Below are positions 11,301-19,499 of a DNA stretch of 44,052 nt, one piece after another. The notes under the pieces are model-generated. The model was not told the DNA's origin. It saw only the letters and a list, made by a program, of their open reading frames with translations, and did not search any database. The DNA is from an uncultured Bacteroidales bacterium (lineage in GTDB: Bacteria > Bacteroidota > Bacteroidia > Bacteroidales > P3), in NCBI GenBank assembly GCA_946183915.1, contig CAMHDJ010000023.1:1-44052 (forward strand), given 5' to 3'. How positions within the stretch are numbered: the first letter of the stretch is position 1; the number at the start of each line of letters is the position of its first letter. The position numbers were made by a program, and so were the translations under genes.

Positions 11301-12792
11301 GGCTATCGGTGAACCCGGTACACAGCTCACCCTGCGTACCTTCCACGTGGGTGGTGTCGCCGGTGGCAACATCGGTACCGCCTCCAGCCTCCAGGCCAAG
11401 TACGAAGGACGCCTCGTCATCGACGAGCTCCGCTCCATCCCCTACACCGACGCCGAAGGCGACCAGTACCACATCGTCATGGGCCGCTCGGCCGAGATGC
11501 GCATCGTCGATCCCAACACCGACATCACCCTCTTCTCGTCGCTGCTGCCCTACGGTGCCAAGCTCTACAAAGCCTCGGGCGACATGCTCAAGAAGGGCGA
11601 CCTCATCGCCGAGTGGGATCCCTACAATGCCGTCATCATCTCCGACGTGGCCGGTAAGGTCTCGTTCGAGAATGTCATCGAGAATATCACCTACCGTGTC
11701 GAAAGCGACGCCCAGACAGGCCTGCAGGACAAGGTCGTCATAGAGAGCCGCCAGCGCACCAAGAACCCCACCCTCAACATCGTCGACTCCGAGGGCAACA
11801 TCCTCAAAGTCTACGACCTCCCCGTCGGTGCCCATATCGGCGTCGAGCAGGGGCAGGATCTCCGTGCCGGCGACATCATGGTGAAGATCCCGCGTTCGTT
11901 CGGCAAGGCCGGCGACATCACGGGCGGTCTGCCCCGCGTCACCGAGCTCTTCGAAGCCCGCAACCCCAGCGATCCCGCCATCGTGGCCGAGATCGACGGT
12001 ATCGTCAGCATCGCCAAGAAACTCAAGCGCGGCAACCGCGAGGTCACCATCACCTCCAAGACCGGCGAGCAGCGCTCCTACCTCATCCCCACCTCCAAGC
12101 AGATCCTGGCGCAGGACAGCGACTACGTCAAGGCCGGCACCCCGCTCTCCGACGGTGCCATCACCCCGGCCGACATCCTCGCCATCAAGGGACCCACGAA
12201 GGTGCAGGAATACATCGTCAACGAGGTCCAGGAGGTCTACCGCCTGCAGGGGGTGAAGATCAACGACAAGCACTTCGAGGTCATCGTGCGCCAGATGATG
12301 CGCAAGGTCGAGATCCTCGATCCGGGCGACACCCGCTTCCTCGAGGGCGACCTCGTCAACAAGCTCGACTTCAACGATGTCAACGACCAGATCTTCGGCA
12401 TGAAGGTCGTCGAGGACGCCGGCGACAGCGAGACCATCAGCGTGGGACAGATCGTCACCGCCCGCGAGCTGCGCGACGAGAACTCCGCCCTGCGCCGCCA
12501 GGACAAGCGTCTCGTCACCGCCCGCGACGCGCACCCCGCCACCTGCCGCCAGGTGCTCCAGGGCATCACCCGCGCCTCGTTGCAGACCAAGTCGTTCATC
12601 AGCGCCGCCTCCTTCCAGGAGACCACCAAGGTGCTCACCGAAGCCGCCATCAACGCCAAACGCGACACGCTGGTCGGCATGAAGGAGAACGTCATCGTCG
12701 GACACCTCATCCCCGCCGGTACCGGTATGCGCGAGTACCAGGATCTGGTGGTCGGCAACGCCCCCGCCATGAGCGCCGCCAAGGAGAACTAG
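8317..12792 (+). CDS. rpoC: DNA-directed RNA polymerase beta' subunit
   Basis: RpoC carries the polymerase active site. The 1491-residue product has the N-terminal zinc ribbon (ECHCGKYK ... CDRCGVE), the bridge and active-site motif [14 protein letters not shown] whose three Asp residues hold catalytic Mg2+, and the second zinc site (C in EEDCGTLRG with [11 protein letters not shown]). Length is normal for Bacteroidales. It follows rpoB by 26 bases. Codon use is extremely C-ending: from 8683 to the end no TTA, CTA or TCA codon is used, which leaves a 4.2-kb in-register open frame on the opposite strand. Confidence 0.99.
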   Translation: MAFKQESQLKTDFNAITISLASPESIKRRSYGEVTKPETVNYRTYKPERDGLFCERIFGPTRDWECHCGKYKRIRYKGIVCDRCGVEVTEKKVRRERMGHIELVVPIAHIWFFRSLPNKIGTLLNIPSKKLDQVIYYEKYIVLQPGKAMLNEMPVQKLDLLTEEEYYYIQDSLPEDNAQLPDSDPNKFIAGMGAEALYTLLAELDLDKLSYELRAKASRETAVARKQEALKRLNVIESFRESQRSMRARGMDNRPEWMIMNIIPVIPPDLRPLVPLDGGRFATSDINELYRRVIIRNNRLKRLVEIKAPEVIMRNEKRMLQEAVDSLFDNSRKVSSVKSESNRALKSLSDALKGKQGRFRQNLLGKRVDYSGRSVIVVGPELKMHECGLPKDMAAELFKPYVIRKLLERGLVKTVKSAKKIVDRKEPVVWEILENILKGHPILLNRAPTLHRLGIQAFQPKLVEGKAIRLHPLVCTGFNADFDGDQMAVHVPMGNAAILEAQLLMLSTHNILNPANGAPITVPSQDMVLGLYYMTKPRRTTATETVHGEGQRFYSPEEVIIAYNEKRVDLNACISVQMPLPEGQTEYSYIKTDKTFMEVVKDKDGKVLTDIDCATPAETALHSRTEYEVKRDKEGNVIVDANGHYIKTNRLRTTVGRVIFNQVVPAQYGYINQVMGKKSLRDIIGDIFTECGNAVTATFLDDIKNMGYRQAFRGGLSFNLGDVIIPVEKEALIEKANEEVEEVMAQYAMGLITNNERYNHVIDIWTNTNNQLTETLMKQLKADNQGFNPIFMMYDSGARGSKEQIRQLSGMRGLMAKPQKAGASGNEIIENPIISNFKEGLSVLEYFISTHGARKGLADTALKTADAGYLTRRLVDVAHDVIINEEDCGTLRGLPTTALKKGEDIVQSLGEKILGRTSVHDIYHPQTGELIARAGEELTEEICKKIEESPIEEVEIRSVLTCESKHGVCAKCYGRNLATGKMVQKGEAVGVIAAQAIGEPGTQLTLRTFHVGGVAGGNIGTASSLQAKYEGRLVIDELRSIPYTDAEGDQYHIVMGRSAEMRIVDPNTDITLFSSLLPYGAKLYKASGDMLKKGDLIAEWDPYNAVIISDVAGKVSFENVIENITYRVESDAQTGLQDKVVIESRQRTKNPTLNIVDSEGNILKVYDLPVGAHIGVEQGQDLRAGDIMVKIPRSFGKAGDITGGLPRVTELFEARNPSDPAIVAEIDGIVSIAKKLKRGNREVTITSKTGEQRSYLIPTSKQILAQDSDYVKAGTPLSDGAITPADILAIKGPTKVQEYIVNEVQEVYRLQGVKINDKHFEVIVRQMMRKVEILDPGDTRFLEGDLVNKLDFNDVNDQIFGMKVVEDAGDSETISVGQIVTARELRDENSALRRQDKRLVTARDAHPATCRQVLQGITRASLQTKSFISAASFQETTKVLTEAAINAKRDTLVGMKENVIVGHLIPAGTGMREYQDLVVGNAPAMSAAKEN

Positions 12793-12816
12793 TCTCCCAC
12801 AGGCGATCCACCATTC

Positions 12817-12854
12817 AGGAGCCCCGTGCCCAGGCACGGGGCTCCTTCCTTTTT
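12817..12854 (+). terminator. Intrinsic terminator after rpoC
   Basis: A perfect 13-bp stem, AGGAGCCCCGTGC (12817-12829) with its complement at 12834-12846 around CCAG, is followed by TCCTTTTT. It ends the tuf-rpoC transcription block 24 bases after the rpoC stop. Confidence 0.93.
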
Positions 12855-12897
12855 GGCAGTGATCAACCCTGCCTCCCGACCGCAAACAAGCAGACAT

Positions 12898-12974
12898 GAT
12901 GCAGAGGGGATGCCTAGTTGATGCCTAGTTGATGCCTAGTTGATGCCTAGTTGATGCCTAGATGATGCCTGGAT
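12898..12974 (+). repeat. 11-bp tandem array A (GATGCCTAGTT units)
   Basis: Seven contiguous 11-bp units: GATGCAGAGGG (12898), then GATGCCTAGTT four times (12909, 12920, 12931, 12942), GATGCCTAGAT (12953) and GATGCCTGGAT (12964). The array lies between the rpoC terminator and the terminator of the opposing ompH operon, so it should be little transcribed. The same unit family recurs at 29514-29656 (inverted) and 39237-39291. There are no unique spacers, so it is not a CRISPR array. The function is unknown. Confidence 0.95.
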
Positions 12975-12989
12975 GATAGGGGCGGGGAG

Positions 12990-13028
12990 GGCAAAAGAGA
13001 GGGGCGCTGCCATCCGGCAGCGCCCCTC
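12990..13028 (-). terminator. Intrinsic terminator of the ompH operon
   Basis: GAGGGGCGCTGCC (12999-13011) pairs perfectly over 13 bp with 13016-13028 around ATCC. Read on the minus strand it is followed by TCTTTTGC, a short U-rich tail. It lies 24 bases beyond the stop codon of the last gene of the minus-strand envelope operon. Confidence 0.88.
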
Positions 13029-13052
13029 GTGGGTCAATCTTGTGTGGGAGGG

Positions 13053-13556
13053 TTAGATGCCGAGTTTCTTCTTCACCAGCGGCATCACGTCCTCGCTGTC
13101 CTGCGAGTAGAGCAGGGCCGCACCGTCGAAGATGTAGGTGTAGTTGCCTTCGCGGGCCACATCCTCGATGGCTTTCTTGGCGCGGTCGATGATGGGCTTG
13201 GTCAGCTCGGCCTCGCGCTCCTGGAGCTGCTTCTGGGCGTTCTCCTGGAACTCCTGGATGCGGGTGCTCATGTCTTGGATCTCGCGCTGCTTGGTCTGGC
13301 GGATGAGGTCGGTCCAACCGGCCTGGTTGGCCACGTAGTCGTTGTAGCGTTTCTCGGCCTCGGCCTGCATCATCTTGAGCTGCTCCTCGAGGTCGGCGAC
13401 CTCTTTCTGCAGCACGGTCTGCACGGAGTCGCGGCCGGGCATGATCTGCATCAGTTCCTGCGAGTTGATGTGTCCGAGTTTGACGTTCTTCTGGGCCATA
13501 GCATTGCCGCCGAGGGCGACCAGGCAGATGGCGATTGCGATAAGTGTCTTTTTCAT
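13053..13556 (-). CDS. OmpH/Skp family periplasmic chaperone (second copy)
   Basis: Skp-like proteins escort unfolded outer-membrane proteins across the periplasm to BamA. The product is 167 residues from the ATG at 13556, which gives a clean signal peptide (MKKTLIAIAICLVALGG, cleavage after AMAQ). The mature part starts with the OmpH strand KLGHINSQELMQIMP and continues as a long charged helical region (about residues 45-140), the expected coiled-coil tentacle. A longer start at 13592 would overlap the upstream gene and spoil the signal peptide. It is the last gene of the bamA operon. Paired ompH copies after bamA are common in Bacteroidetes. Confidence 0.93.
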   Translation of the reverse strand: MKKTLIAIAICLVALGGNAMAQKNVKLGHINSQELMQIMPGRDSVQTVLQKEVADLEEQLKMMQAEAEKRYNDYVANQAGWTDLIRQTKQREIQDMSTRIQEFQENAQKQLQEREAELTKPIIDRAKKAIEDVAREGNYTYIFDGAALLYSQDSEDVMPLVKKKLGI

Positions 13557-13588
13557 TGTCTCTATTTTGTATTGTTTATTTTGTCGTG

Positions 13589-14221
13589 TCATCGTCCGAG
13601 AGGTAGGGGATTGTCGCGGTTTTTATCGCGGTCCTGCCGCATCTCGGGGTTGGTGGGGCGTTTCGAGGCTTTCTCCTCGCTGCCCTTGGGCGGTTCGGCG
13701 GTGGCGCCGGGTTTGTAGCCCAGCAGTTCCAGCACGTCGTCGCTGATGTCGTACTTCTTGTTCGAGAAGAGTAGCGTGGCGCTGGCCGACTTGTCGAACA
13801 CGAAGGCGTAGTTCTTCTCGTGGGCCATGCGCTCTATGGCGTTGTAGACGCGATCCTGCACCGGCTTCAGCAGCTCGGCCCGCTTCTTGTCCAGGTCGCC
13901 CTCGGCCCCGAAGCGCTGGCGTTGCAGGGCCTTCAGCTCCTGTTCCTTCTCCTTCAGCTCCTCCTGGCGGCGGCGTTTGAGGTTGTCGGGCAGCAGGTAG
14001 CTCTCTTGTTCGTAGCTGGCACGCATGGCATCCAGCTCGCTTTGTTTGTCCTGCAGCTCCTTCTGCCAGTCGGCGACATACTTGTCCAGCCGGCGTTGGG
14101 CGGCCGCATAGTCGGGGATCGACTTCAGGATGTAGTCGGTGTTGACGCAGGCGTACTTCTGTGCCATGGCCATGGGGGTCAGGGACACGAGAAGCAGCAG
14201 GGTGAGGATTCCTTTTCGCAT
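13589..14221 (-). CDS. OmpH/Skp family periplasmic chaperone (first copy)
   Basis: A 210-residue exported OmpH family protein. The ATG at 14221 gives the signal peptide MRKGILTLLLLVSLTPMAMA and lies 4 bases after the bamA stop; a start at 14245 would overlap bamA. The mature protein opens with KYACVNTDYILKSIPDY, then a Lys/Glu/Gln-rich coiled-coil segment (about residues 45-120) and the C-terminal beta part ending near DDVLELLGYKPG. It differs from the next gene by a hydrophilic, Lys/Arg/Asp-rich tail of about 30 residues with no recognised domain. A role as an OMP chaperone working with BamA is inferred from family and position. Confidence 0.93.
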   Translation of the reverse strand: MRKGILTLLLLVSLTPMAMAQKYACVNTDYILKSIPDYAAAQRRLDKYVADWQKELQDKQSELDAMRASYEQESYLLPDNLKRRRQEELKEKEQELKALQRQRFGAEGDLDKKRAELLKPVQDRVYNAIERMAHEKNYAFVFDKSASATLLFSNKKYDISDDVLELLGYKPGATAEPPKGSEEKASKRPTNPEMRQDRDKNRDNPLPLGR

Positions 14222-14225
14222 GGTG

Positions 14226-16781
14226 TTAGTCGATGCTTTGTCCAATGGAGAAGTGGAAATGGCTGCCGCCGTTGGCGCCGTCGAAGCCGTAGCCCCAGTC
14301 GATGCCTATCATGCCCAGCATGGGCAGGTAGACACGCACGCCCAGACCGGCCGAATTGTAGAGTTTGAAGGGCTGGAATTCGCTGAGGTCGCTCCAGCAG
14401 TTGCCTCCTTCTAGGAAGGCCTGCACCCAGATGGTGGCGCTGGCGCTCTCGATGATGGGTTGGCGCAGCTCGAGGGTGAAGCGGTCGAAGACCGAGCCGC
14501 CGCCCGTGGTGCTGGCACCGACCGAGTTGTTTTCGTAGCCGCGCAGGGGTACGATCTCGCGGCCGTCGAAGTTCCAGCTGGTCAGGCCGTCGCCGCCCAG
14601 CACATAGCGGCCGAAGGGCGAGAGACCGATGTCCTTGTTGTAGTAGCCCATGAAGCCGAAGCGGAAGCGGGTGCTGAGCACCACATCGCCCACCAGGTTG
14701 AGCATCCACGAACCGCGCACGTTGAACTTGTAGTACTCGATCCAGCGGTACTTCTCCTGGTCGGTGGCGTTGCTGTAGTCGCGCCCGTTGATCTTCGAGA
14801 AGGGGGGCGTGATGTAGCTGCTGACGCTGATCTCCGAGCCGCTGCGGGTGTAGATGGGCGAGTCGAACGAGTTGCGCGACAGGGTCAGGGCCAGGCTGAT
14901 GTCGTTGGCGATGCCGTCCTTGAACAGCGACGACTGGTAGACCGTGTAGTTGTTAAGGTTGTAGTGCTTGTAGGAGATGCCAGCCGAGGCGATGAAGTAG
15001 TCGTCCGGCCACTTCAGTCGGCGGGTGAAACTCAGGCCTGCACCCGTGATGGCCATGCTGTAATAGTTCTCGCTGGTGCGGCGGATGTTGGGGGCGCTCA
15101 GGTGGTTGTAGTACACCGTTCCGGTGAGCGACTGCGCCCGACGGCCGCCGAGCCAAGGCTCGGTGAACGAAGCGTTCAACGTGTAGTAGTAGGTGTTGGC
15201 GGCGGCCTGGAAGCTCAGTTTCTGGCCATCGCCGGCCGGCAGCGGCACCCAGGCATCCTTGTTGAAGATGTTGCGTACGCTGAAGTTGTTGAGGTTTATG
15301 CCCACCTGGCCGATGAACATGCCGCCGCCGTAGCCGCCCTGCAGGTTCAGCTGGCTGGTGGGGCCTTCCTCCACCTTGTAGACGATGTCCACCGATCCGT
15401 CCTTCTCGTCAGGCCGGGGTTCGGGTTTGATGCTCTCCTCTTTGAAGTATCCTAGGGTGACCAGCTCGCGGTGGCTGCGCAGCAGGGCGTCGCGGCTGAA
15501 GAGGTCGCCGGGGCGTGTGTGCAGTTCGCGCATGATGATCTTGTCGTTGGTGATGGTGTTACCCTCCACCCACACGTTGCGTATGCGGGCCTGCTTGCCC
15601 TCTTCGATGCGGATCTCGATGTCGATCGAGTCGTTCACCACGGCCACTTCCACCGGGTTCACCCGGAAGAAGACGTAGCCGTTGTCCATGTACAGCGAGG
15701 TGATGTCGGTGCCCGAGGGGTTGTAGGTCAGGTTCTGCTCCAGCGTGCTGCGGTTGTAGGGGTCGCCCTTGTTGATGCGAAGCGATCGCCGCAGGGTCTC
15801 GTCGTCGTAGACGGTGTTGCCGCTGAAGGTGATGTTGCGGAAGTAGTATTTCTTGCCTTCGTAGATCTGTACTTTCACTTTGACACGCTCTTGCTGGGAT
15901 TTCTTCTTGTCACTGATCTTCAGTTCGTCCTGAGGTACATCCCACACCGTGTCGTTCACGATTCTGGCGTCGCGGAAGCCCTCCTCGTTGTAGTAGGCGA
16001 TGACCTTCTCAAGGTCGTCGCGGAAGTCGTTCTCAATGTAGCGGCTCTTCTTCCAGAAGCCCTTGGTGAAGATGCGCCACGGTTTGTACCAGTATTTGCC
16101 ATAGTGCACGTCGTGGGTCGTCTCCATCTTGTTCTCCAGCTTGAAGTCGCTCATCTGCTCGTTGCCTTCGAAGATCAGCGAGTCGATCTTCACCTTCTTG
16201 CCGCGCTTGACGTTGAAGGTGATCGTGATGCGACCGTTGCTGTCGGCTGTGGTTTCGGGCGTCACTTCCACCCGGGTGAAGCCTTTGTCGTAGTAGAATC
16301 CTTTGATTTTGTTCGAGCTTGTGCGCAGCAAGTTCTCGGTCACCACGTCGCCCGTCACGATGTTCATCTCCTCTCTCAGCTTGTCAGCCTCGCCCTTTTT
16401 GACGCCAGTGAAGCGGAATCCTTCCAGGCGCGGGCGCTCTTTCAGCACTATCTTGAGGAAGACGATGTTGCCTTGAATGCGGGTCACGCGGATCTGTACG
16501 TCCTCGAACATGCCCTGTTTCCACAGGTTCTCGATGGCGGCCGACACCTTGTCGCCCGGCAGCACGATCTTGTCGCCGACCTGCAGGCCCGCCACCAGCT
16601 GCACCACGCGGCTGTCGAAGTTCTCGGCTCCTTCAAAGCTGATGCCGCCGATCTCGTAGGTCTTGGGGGTGAGGTAGTCCAGATCGTACCCGCTGCCGCC
16701 CACAACAGTCTGGGCAACAGCGCTCGAGGCACCTAGGCATATCAGTATAGCGAGGGTCAGTATGTGTTTGATTCCTTTCAT
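14226..16781 (-). CDS. bamA: Outer membrane protein assembly factor BamA
   Basis: BamA folds and inserts beta-barrel proteins into the outer membrane. The product is 851 residues from the ATG at 16781, which gives the signal peptide MKGIKHILTLAILICLGASS; 13 extra in-frame residues upstream look non-native. About 400 N-terminal residues form POTRA-like repeats (for example IRVTRIQGNIVFLKIVLKER and FRVNPVEVAVVNDSIDIEIR). The rest is the 16-strand Omp85 barrel, with the C-terminal end HFHFSIGQSID. The length fits Bacteroidetes BamA. It lies between uppS and two ompH genes, the conserved layout. Confidence 0.96.
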   Translation of the reverse strand: MKGIKHILTLAILICLGASSAVAQTVVGGSGYDLDYLTPKTYEIGGISFEGAENFDSRVVQLVAGLQVGDKIVLPGDKVSAAIENLWKQGMFEDVQIRVTRIQGNIVFLKIVLKERPRLEGFRFTGVKKGEADKLREEMNIVTGDVVTENLLRTSSNKIKGFYYDKGFTRVEVTPETTADSNGRITITFNVKRGKKVKIDSLIFEGNEQMSDFKLENKMETTHDVHYGKYWYKPWRIFTKGFWKKSRYIENDFRDDLEKVIAYYNEEGFRDARIVNDTVWDVPQDELKISDKKKSQQERVKVKVQIYEGKKYYFRNITFSGNTVYDDETLRRSLRINKGDPYNRSTLEQNLTYNPSGTDITSLYMDNGYVFFRVNPVEVAVVNDSIDIEIRIEEGKQARIRNVWVEGNTITNDKIIMRELHTRPGDLFSRDALLRSHRELVTLGYFKEESIKPEPRPDEKDGSVDIVYKVEEGPTSQLNLQGGYGGGMFIGQVGINLNNFSVRNIFNKDAWVPLPAGDGQKLSFQAAANTYYYTLNASFTEPWLGGRRAQSLTGTVYYNHLSAPNIRRTSENYYSMAITGAGLSFTRRLKWPDDYFIASAGISYKHYNLNNYTVYQSSLFKDGIANDISLALTLSRNSFDSPIYTRSGSEISVSSYITPPFSKINGRDYSNATDQEKYRWIEYYKFNVRGSWMLNLVGDVVLSTRFRFGFMGYYNKDIGLSPFGRYVLGGDGLTSWNFDGREIVPLRGYENNSVGASTTGGGSVFDRFTLELRQPIIESASATIWVQAFLEGGNCWSDLSEFQPFKLYNSAGLGVRVYLPMLGMIGIDWGYGFDGANGGSHFHFSIGQSID

Positions 16782-16900
16782 TTGCGTAGCTCTATTGTTA
16801 AGGTGTCGATTAGTCAACAACCCTATATTAACTCACCTTTTTATATTTTAGTATACTGATCTCGCTTTTTTTTGACTTTTAGTCCCAAATTTTTTCTCGC

Positions 16901-17638
16901 CTATTTCCCGTTTTCCACCTGCGCTTCGGTCTTGCCGAAGCGGCGTTGGCGCTGCTGGTAGTCGAACACTGCCTCGTAGAAGTGCTCCTGACGGAAGTCG
17001 GGCCACAGCAAATCGCTGAAGTAGAACTCCGTATATGCCATCTGCCACAACAGGAAGTTGCTCACCCTCAGCTCGCCCCCCGTGCGTATCAACAAGTCGG
17101 GATCCGGGTAGTCGCGCGTGGTCAGGTAGCGCCGCAGGGTCTCCTCGTCGATCTCCTCGGGGCGCAGTTCCTCGCGGCATATCTGCTTCAACGCCTGGGC
17201 AATCTCCCACCGCGAGCTGTAACTCAGCGCCAGCACCAGCGTCAGCGACGTGTTGCCGGCCGTCTGGTCGATGCACTCCTGTAGCTTCTTGCGCGAGCGT
17301 TCCGGTATGCGGTCCATGTCGCCGATGGTCTGCAGGCGCACATTGTTGTCCATCAGGGTCTTGGTTTCGTCGCGCACCGCCGTGATCAGCAGCTCCATCA
17401 GTCCGTCGACCTCGGCCTGTGGCCGGTTCCAGTTCTCGGTGCTGAAGGTATAGAGTGTCAGGTATTTCACCCCTATCCTTACCGCTGCCTCCACGGCCTG
17501 GTGCACCGCCGTCAGGGCGCTCCGGTGCCCGAACAGGCGTTCGTGCTTCTGTTTCATGGCCCATCGGCCGTTGCCGTCCATGATGATCGCCACGTGTTCC
17601 GGCACGCGGCTACGGTCAATCTGTTCCAGTGCTGTCAT
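16901..17638 (-). CDS. uppS: Undecaprenyl diphosphate synthase (cis-prenyltransferase)
   Basis: UppS extends farnesyl diphosphate with eight isopentenyl units to C55-PP, the lipid carrier for peptidoglycan, O-antigen and capsule. The 245-residue product carries all family motifs: IIMDGNGRWA (catalytic Asp) near residue 20, the Ser/Asn stretch TLYTFSTENWNRP near 62, and the C-terminal RTGGELRVSNFLLWQ. It begins 14 bases after the DUF6089 gene and is followed by a 119-base AT-rich gap before bamA, in which no clear promoter is seen. Confidence 0.98.
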   Translation of the reverse strand: MTALEQIDRSRVPEHVAIIMDGNGRWAMKQKHERLFGHRSALTAVHQAVEAAVRIGVKYLTLYTFSTENWNRPQAEVDGLMELLITAVRDETKTLMDNNVRLQTIGDMDRIPERSRKKLQECIDQTAGNTSLTLVLALSYSSRWEIAQALKQICREELRPEEIDEETLRRYLTTRDYPDPDLLIRTGGELRVSNFLLWQMAYTEFYFSDLLWPDFRQEHFYEAVFDYQQRQRRFGKTEAQVENGK

Positions 17639-17652
17639 ATCTTGTTGTGTTT

Positions 17653-18510
17653 CTAGTTTCTACAACGTTTCGATCGCATCCATCCGAAGAGGGTGTTCAT
17701 GTTGATCCCGACCGACACGCAGAAGTAGCTGTACCAGTCGTCCAGCGAGTCGTCGCCTCGCTTGATGCCGATGGCGTTGGGCGTGGCGCTGCGGTCGGCC
17801 ATGGTCGCCGCCAGGGCCCCGTCGGCCACCTCGGCCTGCAGCAACTCGGCGCCCACATAGGTGGTGCTGACGTCGTCCAGGTAGTCGGTCCACGTCTTTC
17901 GGAATCCGTATTCCGCCGCGAGGGAGAAGTTCTTGTTCAGCCGGCAGCGCACGCCCACTCCGAACGGCATGGCGAGCTGCGTCAGCGGGTACGGCCGCCG
18001 GTCTTGGTGGGCTGTAGTGCCTTGGCCCTCAGTGTGTAGCGGCTGTAGCGGCACCCATTGCCGCTGCCCTTGCGGGTCGACGTACTCGGCCTCGGGTCCG
18101 AAGTGGAACACCGCCACGCCTCCGAAGATGTAGGGCGTCCACCGGTGGTCGGTGGCCCCGAGCCCGTAGGGGCGGAAGTCGAACTCCGCCATCAAGGCCC
18201 CTTCGTACACCTTCGACCGGAAGCTCAGGTTGCGTGCCGGCAGCCAGTCCTCGCTTGCCGACACCGAGCCGTAGGCACCCGCCAGGCGCACCGACCACCG
18301 CTTGTCGATCCGGCAGCGCACCCCGGCCCCGAAGGCCGCGTGCACCTCGCCGGCGATGCTCTGGTCGTTCAGGTCGCCCAGGTAGTTCATGCCGCCGCCT
18401 TGCAGCACCACCTCGCTCCGGCTCAGCAGGTCACCCTCCTGGGCCGTCAGCGGTCCGGCCGCCAGCAGCAGCGCCCACAGCAGCCACCAGCCCCCTTTTA
18501 CTCGTCCCAT
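17653..18510 (-). CDS. DUF6089 family outer-membrane beta-barrel-like protein
   Basis: A 285-residue exported protein with signal peptide (MGRVKGGWWLLWALLLAAGPLTAQ). The mature part alternates hydrophobic and aromatic residues as in a small barrel: VVLQGGGMNYLGDLND, VRCRIDKRWSVRLAGAYGSV, WTPYIFGGVAVFHF, VGVRCRLNKNFSLAAEYGFR. The pattern and the place directly upstream of uppS match the DUF6089 family of Bacteroidetes. Its start codon lies inside the end of the DUF4837 gene (13-base overlap), suggesting coupled translation. The molecular role is not known; context points to envelope biogenesis. Confidence 0.88.
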   Translation of the reverse strand: MGRVKGGWWLLWALLLAAGPLTAQEGDLLSRSEVVLQGGGMNYLGDLNDQSIAGEVHAAFGAGVRCRIDKRWSVRLAGAYGSVSASEDWLPARNLSFRSKVYEGALMAEFDFRPYGLGATDHRWTPYIFGGVAVFHFGPEAEYVDPQGQRQWVPLQPLHTEGQGTTAHQDRRPYPLTQLAMPFGVGVRCRLNKNFSLAAEYGFRKTWTDYLDDVSTTYVGAELLQAEVADGALAATMADRSATPNAIGIKRGDDSLDDWYSYFCVSVGINMNTLFGWMRSKRCRN

Positions 18511-19499
18511 CGTATTGAGTTACAGATACCTTCCACCTGCATCAGGTAGTCGCGTTTCTCGAACCGCGGGCAGTACACGTAGCCCGTCACCTCCACGATC
18601 TGCGTGCTGTCCGGCGAGAGCACCGTGTAGTTCACAAACGGCCCTCCCATGAAGTCGCCGAACACACGCCACAAGCCGCGCGTCTCGATGCAGTAGGGGC
18701 TGCCCGTGTAGTCCACCTTCCGGTGGCCGATCTCCACCCGCCGCTCGGTGCCCATGTAGCTGCTGTCGGCCGGTCCCGGCACGTGGCGCCGCATCAGCGT
18801 GTCCAGCCGGTTGTCGATCTTCTCGGGGGCAAACAGTTTCTCGTCGCGGTAGGGCATGGTGTGGATCAGGATGCCCAGGCTGAAGTCCTTGGTTTCCTTG
18901 CGTATCCATGCGAAGTCGCCGTCCTCGGCGGCCCAGCGGAACTCGTCGCTGAAGGTCATCGTGAAGCCGAATTTGTCCTTCACACGCTTCATCAGGTCCA
19001 CGTTCCTCACGTTGTGGAAGGCGTTGATCATGCGCTGATGCTCGGCGGCGTAGATGTTCTCCTTGATGATTTTCTCGTAGCGGCGCAGGAGGCTCCGCAG
19101 CGAGCTGTCGCTGCTGGCCGCAATGTCCACCATCACCTGCGGTGCCGCCCACCGGTCGTGGCTGATGTACACCTTGTCGGGGTTCCCCTCGGCCACGTCG
19201 CACAGAATGATGTTCCGGTGCATCTGGAACATCTGTGTGTTCTTCAGCGAGCTCACCGGTATGTTCACCACGTCGAAGCGCGGCTCCGCTTGCGGCAGGC
19301 CTGGCTGCACTTCGCGCAGGATCGAGTCCAGAAGCGCTTGGGTCTCACCGTAGTACACGTTCTTGTCGGCCGCCAGCAGCACCTCGCATGTCTTGCCCGA
19401 CGACGACTTCTTCACGATGGCCTCGTTCTGCCTCGAGTGGCACGAGGCCAGCAACAGCGCCGCTGCCGACGCGATGATCAGTATCTGTTTCATATTCAT
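18498..19499 (-). CDS. DUF4837 family lipoprotein
   Basis: A 333-residue product with a lipoprotein signal (MNMKQILIIASAAALLLASC, lipobox LASC). The body resembles the DUF4837 family: KTCEVLLAADKNVYYGE near the mature N terminus, and the Trp-rich stretch DKFGFTMTFSDEFRWAAEDGDFAWIRKE. The start chosen is ATG at 19499, which overlaps the upstream TGA as ATGA; a second ATG at 19493 is possible. A much longer in-frame form from 19796 would run inside the neighbour and is rejected. The function is unknown. It is conserved next to envelope genes. Confidence 0.88.
   Translation of the reverse strand: MNMKQILIIASAAALLLASCHSRQNEAIVKKSSSGKTCEVLLAADKNVYYGETQALLDSILREVQPGLPQAEPRFDVVNIPVSSLKNTQMFQMHRNIILCDVAEGNPDKVYISHDRWAAPQVMVDIAASSDSSLRSLLRRYEKIIKENIYAAEHQRMINAFHNVRNVDLMKRVKDKFGFTMTFSDEFRWAAEDGDFAWIRKETKDFSLGILIHTMPYRDEKLFAPEKIDNRLDTLMRRHVPGPADSSYMGTERRVEIGHRKVDYTGSPYCIETRGLWRVFGDFMGGPFVNYTVLSPDSTQIVEVTGYVYCPRFEKRDYLMQVEGICNSIRWDE

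Noticed and set aside
8683-12897. A 1404-codon open frame antisense to rpoC
   Set aside because: It is in codon register with rpoC and is explained by the absence of TTA, CTA and TCA codons. Its translation is Asp/Leu/Val/Gly-rich low-complexity sequence with no domain.
12898-12974. Possible CRISPR array
   Set aside because: Units are contiguous 11-mers with no spacers, and no cas genes are in the window.
15471-16736. A 421-codon open frame antisense to bamA
   Set aside because: It is a mirror of strongly biased codons in bamA, with His/Val/Ala-rich translation and no family features.
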